DNA of 64,000 bases from Catellatospora citrea (lineage in GTDB: Bacteria; Actinomycetota; Actinomycetes; Mycobacteriales; Micromonosporaceae). Below are positions 1 to 8,340 of this stretch, piece after piece. The position numbers and the translations under genes are program-made. The DNA is taken from positions 5,146,001 through 5,210,000 of the forward strand of contig NZ_RAPR01000001.1 in the NCBI RefSeq assembly GCF_003610235.1, written 5' to 3'. Within the stretch, counting starts at the first letter, position 1, and every line of letters starts with the position of its first letter. Under the pieces are notes generated by a model that did no database searches, was not told the DNA's origin, and saw nothing but the letters and a program-made list of their open reading frames with translations.

Positions 1-2
1 CC

Positions 3-2291
3 ATGCTGGCCCGCGAGCCCGGCACGGCTGTGCCGCAGGTCGAGAACGCGCCGTCCGACGGCAGCGAGCGGCCCACGCCCAACGGCCTGGCGGTGCTCTC
101 GCCGGTCGGCAGCGGTCGCCTGCAGGGCTTCTGGGTGGAGACCGCCACCGCCCCGATGACCGCCCCGACGCTCAACGACGTCCGCGGCGGGCGGCCGGAC
201 CGGGTGTTCCCCGGGCACTCCCGGCGGCTGACCGCGGCCGGGTACGACGAGACCTACGGGCCCGCCGCGGGCACCCCGTCCTGGAAGGTGTTCCCGCCGC
301 TCGCCGGACGGGTCACTGAGGGGTCGTTCCGCGGCCTGCTGCCGGGCACGGCCACCGTCACCGCGTCCCGCGGGTCGGCGTCCGGCCGGCTCACCATGAC
401 CGTGCTGAACCGGCTGGCGCGGATCAGCCCGACCACGGGCCGGTTGTCGCTGGCCGGGGCGGGCAGCACCGGCGGCTTCGGCGTGCTCGGCTTCGACGCC
501 GAGGCGCTGAGCGCGCCGATCGAGGCCGACGAGGTGAAGCTGAGCTACGACACGTCGATCGTGGACATCGCCCCGGACGGCGCGGGCGGCTTCCGGGTCA
601 CCGGCAAGGCCGACGGCGGCACCGTCGTCGAGCTGGCCGTCGACGGCAAGACGACCCGGGTCGGCGTCACCGTCGGCTCGCGCGAGGTGGTCGTCGCGAA
701 CTTCGACGACGCCGCCGCCTGGAAGTGCACCACCGCCCGCGCGACCTGCGCGGTCTCCGCCGTGCCGGGCCACGACGGGCTGGGCCTGCGCATGTCGTAC
801 GACTTCACGCAGTCCACCGGCACGCGCACCTCGTACGCCACCCCGCCCGCGCTGATCGAGCTGCCCGGGCAGCCGCTCGCGGTGAGCATGTGGGTCAACC
901 CGGAGGCCGGGCGCGGCGAGTGGGCGCGGCTGCAGGTGTACGACGCCACCGGCGCGCTCGTCCCCGCGTTCAGCGGGCCGTACCTCACCGGCGCCGGCTG
1001 GCAGAAGATCGAGTTCCCGGTGCCGGCCGGGCTGCAGCACCCGCTGAAGTTCCGCTGGTTCTACCCCGCGGAGATCAAGCCGGAGGCCTCCTACACCAAC
1101 GCGATCGTCATCGACGATCTCGCCGTCAAGCTCCCGGCCACCATCGACGTCCCGGCCGACCCGGCGTACGAGCGGGACTTCGTGATCCGCGACGGCGCCG
1201 CCGCGGACGAGAAGTGGCGCTTCGCGGTCATGTCCGACGCCCAGTTCGTGGCCCGCAACCCGGACAGCGACCTGGTCCGCAACGCCCGGCGCACGCTGCG
1301 CGAGATCAAGGCGGCCGCACCGGACTTCCTCGTGATCAACGGCGACTTCGTCGACGAGGCCGCCCCGGCCGACATCGCGCTGGCCAAGCAGATCCTCGAC
1401 GAGGAACTGGGCGGCACGCTGCCGTACTACTACGTGCCCGGCAATCACGAGATCATGGGACCCGGCAACCTGGACAACTGGCGGGCCGTGTTCGGCGAGA
1501 CCCACCGCGTCGTCGACCACCGGGGCACCCGCCTCGTCATGCTCGACTCCTCGAAGGGCACCCTGCGCGGCGGCGGCTTCGACCAGGTGCTGATGCTGCG
1601 GCAGGCGCTCGACGAGGCGGCGGACGACCCGGCGATCGGCTCGGTCGCCGTGTTCTTCCACCACCCGCCCCGGGACCCCACCCCGGTGCAGGCCAGCGAG
1701 CTGGCCGAGGCGAAGGAGGTGGCCACCGTGGAGCGCTGGCTGGCCGACTTCCAGTGGGCCTCGGGCAAGGGCGCGGCCATGGTGAACAGCCACGTCGGCA
1801 CCTTCGCGGCGAGCAAGGTCGACGGGGTGCCGTACCTGATCAACGGGAACTCGGGCAAGGCCCCGTCCACCTCGCCCGCCGAGGGCGGCTTCACGGGCTG
1901 GACCATGGTCGGCGTCGACCCGGTCAGCCCGCTGGAGTGGCTGGTGCCGCGCCTGTTCCCGCAGGCCGGGGTCGCGGACTGGTTCCACGCCGAGATCCGC
2001 CCGCACGTGGACACGCTGGACCTCAGCGCGCCCGCGACGCTGGCGGTCGGCGCGACCGGCCCGGTGTCGGCGGTGGTCACCCAGGCCGGACGCGCCGTGC
2101 CGGTGGCCTACCCGGTCTCCGCGGACTGGGCGGGCACGGTCCACATCGGCCCGGCCCGAACGGCTCCCCGGGCCGCGGTCGCCGCGTACGACCCCGCGAC
2201 CGGCCACCTCACGGCCCTGCGCCGGGGCACCGCCACCCTGACCGTGACCGTCAACGCCGTGACCACCACCGCGACGATCACCGTGGCCTGA
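3..2291 (+). CDS. Secreted phosphodiester glycosidase / metallophosphoesterase with Ig-like domains (5' truncated)
   Basis: The frame is already open at the window edge, so the true start is probably upstream; 762 codons are visible. The first ~50 residues (SDGSERPTPNGLAVL) look like the last strand of a NAGPA-type phosphodiester glycosidase domain. Ig/BIG2-like beta segments follow to about residue 230, then a jelly-roll-like carbohydrate-binding region (~230-380), a calcineurin-like metallophosphoesterase (~405-640) and a C-terminal BIG2-like repeat. Visible metal-site motifs are SDAQ (D412), NGDF (D448), GNHE (residues 480-483), H553 and H597. In the first motif Gln replaces the usual His, as in some other members of the superfamily. 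Large multidomain proteins of this kind are normally exported, but the signal peptide would lie outside the window. Substrate unknown. The gene ends just before a large hairpin and converges on the next gene. Confidence 0.8.
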   Translation: MLAREPGTAVPQVENAPSDGSERPTPNGLAVLSPVGSGRLQGFWVETATAPMTAPTLNDVRGGRPDRVFPGHSRRLTAAGYDETYGPAAGTPSWKVFPPLAGRVTEGSFRGLLPGTATVTASRGSASGRLTMTVLNRLARISPTTGRLSLAGAGSTGGFGVLGFDAEALSAPIEADEVKLSYDTSIVDIAPDGAGGFRVTGKADGGTVVELAVDGKTTRVGVTVGSREVVVANFDDAAAWKCTTARATCAVSAVPGHDGLGLRMSYDFTQSTGTRTSYATPPALIELPGQPLAVSMWVNPEAGRGEWARLQVYDATGALVPAFSGPYLTGAGWQKIEFPVPAGLQHPLKFRWFYPAEIKPEASYTNAIVIDDLAVKLPATIDVPADPAYERDFVIRDGAAADEKWRFAVMSDAQFVARNPDSDLVRNARRTLREIKAAAPDFLVINGDFVDEAAPADIALAKQILDEELGGTLPYYYVPGNHEIMGPGNLDNWRAVFGETHRVVDHRGTRLVMLDSSKGTLRGGGFDQVLMLRQALDEAADDPAIGSVAVFFHHPPRDPTPVQASELAEAKEVATVERWLADFQWASGKGAAMVNSHVGTFAASKVDGVPYLINGNSGKAPSTSPAEGGFTGWTMVGVDPVSPLEWLVPRLFPQAGVADWFHAEIRPHVDTLDLSAPATLAVGATGPVSAVVTQAGRAVPVAYPVSADWAGTVHIGPARTAPRAAVAAYDPATGHLTALRRGTATLTVTVNAVTTTATITVA

Positions 2292-2302
2292 CCCCCCGAG
2301 CA

Positions 2303-2363
2303 GCAACTCTTAAAGACTCGCGGCCTCAGAGTGCTTCTGAGGCCGCGAGTCTTTAAGAGTTGC
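2303..2363. repeat. Palindrome family A, copy 1 (putative bidirectional terminator)
   Basis: A perfect 28-bp inverted repeat (arms 2303-2330 and 2336-2363) with a 5-nt loop, GTGCT. The arm begins GCAACTCTTAAAGACTCGCG. It sits between two convergent genes, so it could end transcription from both sides. Near-identical hairpins recur at 26338, 54144 and 60298, which marks it as a dispersed element and not just a local terminator. No T-tract follows beyond the TTTAAGAG inside the arm. Confidence 0.9.
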
Positions 2364-2416
2364 GCCAGGAGGGGGCCGCGGGGGTCGGTGCGCGGCGAGA
2401 GCCGGGGCGGGGGGGG

Positions 2417-3004
2417 TCAGGGGATGAGGTCGGTTACGGGGATGGTGGCCCAGTCGAGGCGGGGGACCGAGATGCGGTCGCCGGGGTGGAAGACGCCGGT
2501 GGACTCGTACACGTCGGTCTCGTCGAGCTGGTAGGTGTGCACGACGAGTTCGGGCAGCGGTTCGATGCGCCAGTAGCAGGGGATGCCGGCATCGGCGTAC
2601 TCGGCGTGCTTGTGCTTGCGGTCGGCGGTCTGCGTGCCCGGGCTGACGATCTCGACGGCGAGCAGCACGGCCTTGGGCGGGAAGCTGAACCAGTCGAGGT
2701 TCACCGCGTCCCGGCGCACCACCAGCACGTCGGGGTTGCGCCGGTGGTCGTCGGCGATGCGGATCTCCTGCTCGTGCAGCGCGGTGAGGTGCTCCGGGCA
2801 CCGGCGGAGCAGGCTGTTCACGAGCCTCATCATGACGATCTGGTGCCGGGCTGTGGGAGGCGTCATGACGTGCAGCACTCCGTCCACGAGCTCGATCCGG
2901 GGATCCGGGGGCAGGGCGTCGTACTCGTCAGGGGTTACCGTCACCGCGCTCGGCAGCGTGATGTGCGCCCCGTCCTGGGCGACCTTCGGTGACGGCCTCG
3001 TCAT
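2417..3004 (-). CDS. Uma2 family (DUF820) putative restriction-type endonuclease
   Basis: A 195-residue protein with the Uma2/DUF820 pattern of the PD-(D/E)XK nuclease fold: the N-terminal LPPDPRIELVDGVL strand, RNPDVLVVR (Asp of the active site), LAVEIVSPGT (acidic residue at the second position) and DRKHKHAEYADAGIPCYW (Lys and the terminal helix). Length and motif order match the family. These genes are common, often multicopy, in cyanobacteria and actinobacteria; no physiological role is established. It is a single gene facing the truncated phosphoesterase gene, with the RNA repair operon downstream in the opposite sense of reading order. The family call is firm; nuclease activity is inferred. 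Confidence 0.82.
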   Translation of the reverse strand: MTRPSPKVAQDGAHITLPSAVTVTPDEYDALPPDPRIELVDGVLHVMTPPTARHQIVMMRLVNSLLRRCPEHLTALHEQEIRIADDHRRNPDVLVVRRDAVNLDWFSFPPKAVLLAVEIVSPGTQTADRKHKHAEYADAGIPCYWRIEPLPELVVHTYQLDETDVYESTGVFHPGDRISVPRLDWATIPVTDLIP

Positions 3005-3039
3005 CTCGTCCTCTCGACCGATGTCTGTCCATCCATGTT

Positions 3040-3087
3040 AGGAAGGGCACCCTGCATTACCTATAGCGATGTGAAGGCGCCCTTCCT
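3040..3087. repeat. Palindrome family D, copy 1
   Basis: Inverted arms AGGAAGGGC (3040-3048) and GCCCTTCCT (3079-3087) enclose a spacer containing CTATAGCGATGTG. A related element at 44612-44688 shares the GTTA-AAGGGCACC start, the ATA(G)CGATGTG core and the GCCCTTCCTT end. It lies immediately 3' of the kinase/phosphatase gene, so it may act as its terminator. Confidence 0.7.
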
Positions 3088-3092
3088 TCGGG

Positions 3093-3974
3093 TCAGAAAT
3101 CGCCCTCGGCGACCTGGAAGACGGTGAGGCCGAGTTCGCGCCACATGCGGACGACCTGCTTGCGGTCGTCGAGGACGGCGACGACGTACCAGGCGTCGCG
3201 GATCTCGTTCTCGAAGATCTCGCGCTTGACCACGGAGTCCTTGCGCTGGTCGCCGGTGACCCGCATGTGCAGGGCCGCGTAGGGGACACCGACGTGCTCG
3301 TCCAGCCAGGCGGCGGAGGACTCGCGGCAGGCGTCGACGCGGCCGGAGCAGTAGACGATCGCGTGGCCCGCGGCGTGCAGGGCGCGGACCGCGTCGATCA
3401 CCGGCTGGTGCGGCAGGTCGAGGTGGACCCGGGTGTGGTCGTACGGGCTGCGGTCGCCCATCAGCGCCACCGTGCCGTCGAGGTCGACCAGCACCGCCCG
3501 GGGCAGGTCCGGGCGCGGCTCGTAGACCAGGCGCGGGCCGGGCTGCGGCAGCACCAGCGGCTCGCGGCGTCCGGCGAGGTAACGCTCGTGCATGCGCTCG
3601 ATCACCTCGGCGCCGACCCGCTCGCCCTCCGGCCGCGCCGCGTCGCGCTCCAGGCACACGGCCACCGGCACGTCCGTGAAGTCGCGCACGGTGACCTGCG
3701 CGCCGCAGTCGATCGCGAGGTCGGCCAGCTCGCGCACGACCCGGGCGCGCAGGTTGGTGTCGTCGCAGATCACGTCCGAGCCTGCCTTCAGCAGGGCCTC
3801 GACCTGGGCCCGCTGCGCGACGGTGACCTGCCGCTCCGCCCAGCCCTCACCGAGGTTGCCGCCGTGCAGCATGCGCCGCAGGTCGTCGCGGTTGACCCGG
3901 ACGCCGGGCTGCTGCTTGGCCCAGGTCGTCTTGCCCGAGCCGGGCAGGCCGCGGGTGATGGTGAGGGTGGGCAT
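3093..3974 (-). CDS. T4 Pnkp-like polynucleotide 5'-kinase / 3'-phosphatase
   Basis: This 293-residue protein has the whole domain order of phage T4 polynucleotide kinase-phosphatase. The N-terminal P-loop kinase has Walker A GLPGSGKTT (residues 9-17, Lys15) and a following NRDDLRRM segment. The C-terminal acylphosphatase domain has DLDGT (Asp164, Asp166), RSPYDH, YCSGR and DDRKQVVRMWRELGLTVFQV. Spacing agrees closely with T4 Pnkp. The enzyme family converts 2',3'-cyclic-phosphate and 5'-OH RNA ends into ligatable 3'-OH and 5'-phosphate ends. It lies 21 nt downstream of an Rnl1-like RNA ligase gene on the same strand, so the two form a healing-and-sealing RNA repair pair. Physiological targets are not known. 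Confidence 0.93.
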   Translation of the reverse strand: MPTLTITRGLPGSGKTTWAKQQPGVRVNRDDLRRMLHGGNLGEGWAERQVTVAQRAQVEALLKAGSDVICDDTNLRARVVRELADLAIDCGAQVTVRDFTDVPVAVCLERDAARPEGERVGAEVIERMHERYLAGRREPLVLPQPGPRLVYEPRPDLPRAVLVDLDGTVALMGDRSPYDHTRVHLDLPHQPVIDAVRALHAAGHAIVYCSGRVDACRESSAAWLDEHVGVPYAALHMRVTGDQRKDSVVKREIFENEIRDAWYVVAVLDDRKQVVRMWRELGLTVFQVAEGDF

Positions 3975-3995
3975 CGCGTGTGGCTCCCGTCGTGG

Positions 3996-5084
3996 TCATT
4001 CGTCGTCGAAGGTACGGCCGTGCGGTCGCTCGTCGCCGTCGGGCTTGAGTTCCTCCCAGAGCTGGCGGTACGGCTTGCCGTCCAGGTGCGCGAACAGGTA
4101 GCCGCGCAGCGGGTGCCGCCCCGCGACCATGGCGTAGTCCTTGCGCGTCCAGCCGTCGGGCAGCCCCTCCATGATCTCGTCGTGCACCTGCGCCACCTGC
4201 TTCTCCAGCTCGGCCAGGCCGGTGGTGAGGCGGGTGGCCAGCTCCGTGACCCAGCCGTGGAACTCGTCGGGCAGCGGCTCGGCGATCTCCGCGACCGTGG
4301 CACCCTCGCCGAGTGCCGCCCACACGCCACGAGCGCTCAGCCCGGTGACGATGCGGTGCAGGTGCACGTACTCCTCGTACTTGATCTTCACGCGGACGTC
4401 GCTGCCGAGCGCGTGCACGACCAGGCCCTCCCGGCCCGGCCGGGCGGGCGCGGCCAGCGCCTGCTCGAACGTCGGGTAGGCGAACGTCTCCACCACCGGG
4501 CCGGGCCAGTCGGCCACGGCGCTCGGCGGGAACGAGCGCCCGGTCGCGATCTCCACCGCGCCGAGCAGCATCAGGTCGTTCATGCCGCCGTAGTCGACCA
4601 CGATCCGGTTGCCGGGGTAGATGATCTCCACGAGCACGGTCAGCCCCGCCGGGGGCGCCCAGTGCGGGTAGCGCTCGCGGAGCAGCGCCGTCGCGTGGCG
4701 GGCCTGGTCCGAGGCGAACGAGCCGCGGGTGGCCACGGCCGGGCCGTCCGGCGTCGGGTAGACGATGCCCAGCGAGCCGTCTGCCTTGTCGGTCACCACC
4801 ACCGGCTCGTCCAGGGCGATCACGGCCGCGCCCGGCTGCCCGTGGTTGAAGAACTTCACCAGCGGTCGCGCCAGCACCGTCCCACCGGCATCACTGATCA
4901 ACCCACGGCACGCGAGTGTCACTTCGTCCCACAGGTTCGCGTACGTGCACTTCTCCGTGTAGTTGTAGATCGTGAGCGGCAGCTCCGGGTGGACCTGCGC
5001 GCGGACGAGCCCCTCGGCGATGGCGCGGGCCAGCGCGTCGGGCGGGAAGATAGCGGCGAGGGTCGTTGTTGTGGTGGGGGACAT
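3996..5084 (-). CDS. T4 Rnl1-like RNA ligase
   Basis: A 362-residue nucleotidyltransferase. Motif I is KADGSLG with Lys100 as probable AMP-accepting lysine (T4 Rnl1 uses Lys99), followed by ATRGSFAS, an LVEIIYPGNRIVVDY segment (motif III-like), EGLVV (motif IV) and VKIKYEEYV (motif V). The C-terminal third is helical and more variable, as in Rnl1-like enzymes. Residues 35-80 (NYTEKCTYANLWDEV, CRGLI, KFFNHG) match the N-terminal adenylyltransferase region. It is the first gene of a two-gene operon with the kinase/phosphatase. The ATG at 5084 is the only well-placed start; the 184-bp gap to rpmE carries a TACTGGTCAGT palindrome that could control it. Confidence 0.92.
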   Translation of the reverse strand: MSPTTTTTLAAIFPPDALARAIAEGLVRAQVHPELPLTIYNYTEKCTYANLWDEVTLACRGLISDAGGTVLARPLVKFFNHGQPGAAVIALDEPVVVTDKADGSLGIVYPTPDGPAVATRGSFASDQARHATALLRERYPHWAPPAGLTVLVEIIYPGNRIVVDYGGMNDLMLLGAVEIATGRSFPPSAVADWPGPVVETFAYPTFEQALAAPARPGREGLVVHALGSDVRVKIKYEEYVHLHRIVTGLSARGVWAALGEGATVAEIAEPLPDEFHGWVTELATRLTTGLAELEKQVAQVHDEIMEGLPDGWTRKDYAMVAGRHPLRGYLFAHLDGKPYRQLWEELKPDGDERPHGRTFDDE

Positions 5085-5161
5085 GGCCGGAGACGCTACG
5101 AGACTTCCTCGCCGAACGCAGCCGAGTTAGCCGCTGAAGATCGCGAACGAGGTGGATGGCA

Positions 5162-5173
5162 TACTGGTCAGTC
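5162..5173. promoter_or_regulatory. Possible TetR-type operator TACTGGTCAGTC
   Basis: An imperfect palindrome in the divergent region between the RNA ligase gene (start 5084) and rpmE (start 5269). The same TACTGGTC(A/G)GTA core occurs at 41685-41696 before the aldehyde dehydrogenase and 52259-52270 before crotonyl-CoA carboxylase/reductase. Assignment to a TetR-family regulator is inference from the shape of the site. Confidence 0.3.
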
Positions 5174-5268
5174 GGCCACCGGGACTGGTTCACGCCCGAG
5201 CCGTCCGGACGAGCGTCCGGCGGTGTTGACAGCGACCCAGCGCCCACGAACATGAAAGGACCGTGACT

Positions 5269-5493
5269 ATGAAGTCCGGTATTCACCCGCAGTACAACGA
5301 GACCACCGTCACCTGCTCCTGTGGCAGCACCTTCACCACCCGCAGCACCGCCAAGGGCGGTTCGATCCACGCCGAGACCTGCAGCGCCTGCCACCCGTTC
5401 TACACGGGCAAGCAGCGCGTCATGGACACGGCCGGCCGGGTGGCCAAGTTCCAGGCCAAGTACGCCAAGGTCGCCAAGAAGGACGCCAAGTAG
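5269..5493 (+). CDS. rpmE: 50S ribosomal protein L31 (zinc-binding form)
   Basis: A 74-residue L31, beginning MKSGIHPQY and containing the family signature HPFYTGKQR. Four cysteines (CSCGS and CSACH) mark the zinc-containing C+ form, not the zinc-free paralogue. The ATG at 5269 follows AAGGA at 5256-5260 by 8 nt; an in-frame GTG at 5263 is less well placed. A TTGACA box at 5226-5231 may be the -35 element, but no convincing -10 follows at normal spacing. prfA lies 84 nt downstream on the same strand, a common actinobacterial arrangement. Confidence 0.97.
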   Translation: MKSGIHPQYNETTVTCSCGSTFTTRSTAKGGSIHAETCSACHPFYTGKQRVMDTAGRVAKFQAKYAKVAKKDAK

Positions 5494-5504
5494 CTGTCGT
5501 GACG

Positions 5505-5534
5505 ACGCCCGCTCCGTGCACACGGGGCGGGCGT
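5505..5534 (+). terminator. Hairpin between rpmE and prfA
   Basis: Arms 5505-5518 and 5521-5534 (ACGCCCGCTCCGTG and CACGGGGCGGGCGT, one G-T pair) form a 14-bp GC-rich stem just after the rpmE stop. There is no T-tract. It may terminate or attenuate read-through from rpmE into prfA. Confidence 0.55.
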
Positions 5535-5577
5535 TGTGCTGTTGCAGGTCCCATCGCTGTCGAGTGAGGATTCGGAC

Positions 5578-6666
5578 ATGAGTAACGAACGGCTCACCGC
5601 GCTGCTGGCCGAGTACGCGGAGCTGGAGGCGCGGCTGGCGGATCCGTCGATCCACGCCGACCAGGCCGCGGCGCGCAAGGTCGGCCGGCGCTTCGCCGAG
5701 CTCACCCCGATCCACAAGACGGCGCACGAGCTGGACGCGGCGCGGGCCGATCTAGAGGCCGCGCGCGAGCTGGCCGCGATCGACCCGGACTTCGCGACCG
5801 AGGCGGTCAGCCTGGAACAGCGCCTGCCGGAGCTGGAGGAGAAGCTCGCCGAGCTACTCGCCCCGCGCGACCCCAACGACGCCAAGGACGTGATCCTGGA
5901 GATCAAGTCCGGCGAGGGCGGCGAGGAGTCCGCGCTGTTCGCGGGCGACCTGCTGCGCATGTACCTGCGCTACGCCGAGCGCCGCGGCTGGATCACCGAG
6001 GTGCTCGACTCCCAGGACTCCGACCTCGGCGGCGTCAAGGACGTCTCGGTCGCCATCAAGACCCGCGGCGTGCCCGACGGCGGCAACGGCGTCTGGTCCC
6101 GCCTCAAGTGGGAGGGCGGCGTGCACCGCGTCCAGCGCGTCCCCGCCACCGAGTCCCAGGGCCGCATCCACACCTCCGCCGCGGGCGTCCTCGTCATGCC
6201 CGAAGCCGAGGACACCGAGGTCGAGATCGACACCGGCGACCTGCGCATCGACGTCTACCGCTCGCAGGGCGCGGGCGGCCAGTCCGTCAACACCACCGAC
6301 TCCGCCGTACGCATCACGCACATCCCCACCGGCACGGTCGTCACCTGCCAGAACGAGCGCTCCCAACTCCAGAACAAGGACAAGGCGATGCGCATGCTCC
6401 GCGCCAAACTCGCCCAGCTCGCCGAGGAGCAGGCCCTCGCCGCCGCCGCCGACGCCCGCAAGGCCCAGATCCGCACGGTGGACCGCTCCGAACGCATCCG
6501 CACCTACAACTACCCGCAGAACCGCATCACCGACCACCGCATCGGCTACACCGCCTACAACCTCGACCTCGCCATCGGCGGCGACATGGACGGCGTCCTC
6601 GAAGCCCTCACCACCGCCGACCGCACCGCCCGCCTCGCCGGCGAAACCGAACTCTCCCGCTCCTGA
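5578..6666 (+). CDS. prfA: Peptide chain release factor 1
   Basis: A 362-residue class I release factor that reads UAA and UAG. The peptidyl-tRNA hydrolysis motif is GAGGQSVN, and the codon-recognition tripeptide PAT lies in [17 protein letters not shown], which marks RF1 and not RF2 (SPF). The N-terminal helical domain and C-terminal [11 protein letters not shown] are also typical. The ATG at 5578 has GAGGA 7 nt upstream; an upstream in-frame start at 5536 lacks a Shine-Dalgarno sequence and adds atypical residues. The Gln of GGQ is the expected substrate of PrmC, encoded about 3 kb downstream on the same strand beyond an inserted, oppositely transcribed ABC exporter operon. Confidence 0.98.
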   Translation: MSNERLTALLAEYAELEARLADPSIHADQAAARKVGRRFAELTPIHKTAHELDAARADLEAARELAAIDPDFATEAVSLEQRLPELEEKLAELLAPRDPNDAKDVILEIKSGEGGEESALFAGDLLRMYLRYAERRGWITEVLDSQDSDLGGVKDVSVAIKTRGVPDGGNGVWSRLKWEGGVHRVQRVPATESQGRIHTSAAGVLVMPEAEDTEVEIDTGDLRIDVYRSQGAGGQSVNTTDSAVRITHIPTGTVVTCQNERSQLQNKDKAMRMLRAKLAQLAEEQALAAAADARKAQIRTVDRSERIRTYNYPQNRITDHRIGYTAYNLDLAIGGDMDGVLEALTTADRTARLAGETELSRS

Positions 6667-6671
6667 CCCTC

Positions 6672-6760
6672 AGGATCCCGACGATCTTGCGCGGGCTGTG
6701 GGTATGACACGGGCAAAAGCCCCGTATCCCCAACAGTTCCCGCAAGATCGTCGGGATCTT
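6672..6760. repeat. Palindrome family B, copy 1
   Basis: Outer arms GATCCCGACGATCTTGCG (6674-6691) and its exact reverse complement (6741-6758) flank a ~49-bp centre that folds on itself (CTGTGGGTAT against ATCCCCAACAG, and ACGGG against CCCGT). The element fills the gap between convergent prfA and the ABC permease gene. Related copies occur at 37875-37965 and 46606-46680. Confidence 0.85.
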
Positions 6761-6764
6761 GGGG

Positions 6765-7553
6765 TCAGTGGCCGGCGGAGTCGTAGCGGCGTAGGCCGAG
6801 GCGGAAGACCAGACGGGCGAGGTAGACGCAGTAGAGGGCTACCAGGGGGGTCAGCAGGCCGAGCCAGGCGGATTCCTTGCCCAGCAGCCAGGAGGCGGGG
6901 AAGAAGCTGATGAAGGCGTACGGGACCAGCACGGTGAAGGTCGCGCGGACCGCGGTGCCGTAGATGCTGAGCGGGTACTTGGCCATGTCGCCGGTGCGGA
7001 TCAGGGTCATCGCGAAGACCGGGTGGTTGCCGCCGACCCAGAACGACGCCGCGTTGCCCAGCACGATCAGCGACAGCAGGATCGTGGCGCTGCCGGCCAG
7101 CAGGACCAGCGCGCCGGCGACCCGGGTGGGGCTCCAGTCGATGTCGGAGTTGGCCAGGCCCCAGCCGATCATCGCGCCGCCGCCGATGAGGTCGCCGATG
7201 CCGTGCATGCCGATCCCCGCGCTGATCACCTGGACCAGCACCGGAGCCGGCCGGGTCAGCGGGTAGTCCAGCTCACCATGGTTGATCTTGCCGGCGAGTC
7301 GCCAGGTGCCCTCGAAGAAGAGCGGCCCCAGGCCGTTGACGAAGCCGTACGTCCCGGCGAGCAGCACCGCCTCCGGGAACGACCAGCCGTTGAGGGCCGG
7401 CACGTGGGAGAAGACCGCGCTCAGGAAGACCAGGTTGAGCACCTGGAACAGCAGCCCGGCGACGACGAGGACCCAGAAGTCCGCCTCGTACTCCAGCACC
7501 GCGCGCAGGTGCGCGCCGAGGCTGCGCCGGTAGATCCGCAGCGTACGACGCAC
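6765..7553 (-). CDS. ABC-2 type exporter permease (DUF990-like), second subunit
   Basis: A 262-residue membrane protein with about six hydrophobic segments and the ABC2_membrane_6/DUF990 features [12 protein letters not shown] and [11 protein letters not shown] place the start at the GTG at 7553, because GGAGG at 7559-7563 lies 5 nt upstream of it; a longer reading from 7580 would overlap the preceding gene. It starts 1 nt after the stop of a second permease gene and is last in a three-gene operon: ATPase (8337-9389), permease (7555-8340), permease. The two permeases probably form a heterodimeric pore. The substrate is unknown. Confidence 0.85.
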   Translation of the reverse strand: MRRTLRIYRRSLGAHLRAVLEYEADFWVLVVAGLLFQVLNLVFLSAVFSHVPALNGWSFPEAVLLAGTYGFVNGLGPLFFEGTWRLAGKINHGELDYPLTRPAPVLVQVISAGIGMHGIGDLIGGGAMIGWGLANSDIDWSPTRVAGALVLLAGSATILLSLIVLGNAASFWVGGNHPVFAMTLIRTGDMAKYPLSIYGTAVRATFTVLVPYAFISFFPASWLLGKESAWLGLLTPLVALYCVYLARLVFRLGLRRYDSAGH

Positions 7554-7554
7554 G

Positions 7555-8340
7555 TCAGCCTCCGTGGACGGTGAGGGCACGCAGCGCGCGCCGCCAGACG
7601 AGCCGGGCGCCCCACCACAGCACCAGCACCCAGGCGGCCTGCACGGCCAGCAGCCGCAGCGCCTCCCAGCCGGTGGCCTGGCCCAGGTAGAGCGCGGCGG
7701 GGGTGGCGGTGATGCTGGCGAACGGCAGCACCGCCGCGGGGCCCGCCAGCCACGCGGGCAGCAGCGCCAGCGGGATCAGCGCGCCCGAGAACAGGGTGAC
7801 GACCGCGTCCTTGGCCCACGAGACGCCCATGAAGTTCTGCGTCCAGAAGCATGCCATCGTCGTGATGTACGCGATCGCGAACTTCAGCGGCGCCACCAGC
7901 AGGAAGCTCACCGCGAACAGCAGCGCCTGCGCGGGTCCGGGCACGACCAGGCCGCCGGTGAACGTCACGATGGCCGTGGCGGCGATCGCGATCGCGATGA
8001 ACTCCGTGGCCAGCCCGCCCATGTGCTCGCTGAACCGGGCCCACTGGTAGTCCAGCGGCTTGGTCAGGTCGGTGGCCACGTGGCCGTCGAGGATGCGATT
8101 GGCCATCCACCAGTCGCCGTACGCCGAGCCGATGGACGCGGTGGCCCAGCCCACCAGCAGGTAGGCCTTCATCCGGTCCCAGTCGTAGCCGCCGATCGTG
8201 CCCTGGGACAGCAGCGCGTGCCACACGGCCAGCGAGCCGGCCAGGAAGGTCGCGCCGCCGATCCACAGGATCAGCGAGTTCAGCCGGTAGGTGAGGATGC
8301 GCCGCGTCGACATCCGCAGCAGCCCCCAATAGGGTTTCAT
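7555..8340 (-). CDS. ABC-2 type exporter permease (DUF990-like), first subunit
   Basis: A 261-residue protein with six predicted membrane spans, starting MKPYWGLLRMSTRRILTYR. The segment ILDGHVATDLTKPLDYQW corresponds to the family's conserved cytoplasmic elbow after the first helices. Its ATG at 8338-8340 overlaps the ATPase stop codon (ATGA), so translation is probably coupled. It pairs with the 6765-7553 permease. No substrate can be inferred. Confidence 0.86.
   Translation of the reverse strand: MKPYWGLLRMSTRRILTYRLNSLILWIGGATFLAGSLAVWHALLSQGTIGGYDWDRMKAYLLVGWATASIGSAYGDWWMANRILDGHVATDLTKPLDYQWARFSEHMGGLATEFIAIAIAATAIVTFTGGLVVPGPAQALLFAVSFLLVAPLKFAIAYITTMACFWTQNFMGVSWAKDAVVTLFSGALIPLALLPAWLAGPAAVLPFASITATPAALYLGQATGWEALRLLAVQAAWVLVLWWGARLVWRRALRALTVHGG

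Noticed and set aside
725..2356. Long Arg/Pro/Gly/Ala-rich reading frames overlapping real genes on either strand, for example inside the phosphoesterase gene
   Set aside because: They follow from third-position GC bias; composition is unnatural, there are no motifs, and a recognisable gene occupies the other frame.
5226..5255. Full sigma-70-type promoter for rpmE
   Set aside because: TTGACA is good, but no TANNNT box follows at 16-19 nt; only a -35-like element can be claimed.
7553..7580. Longer start for the second DUF990-type permease at 7580
   Set aside because: It would overlap the upstream gene by 26 nt and has no ribosome binding site; GTG 7553 has GGAGG at ideal distance.
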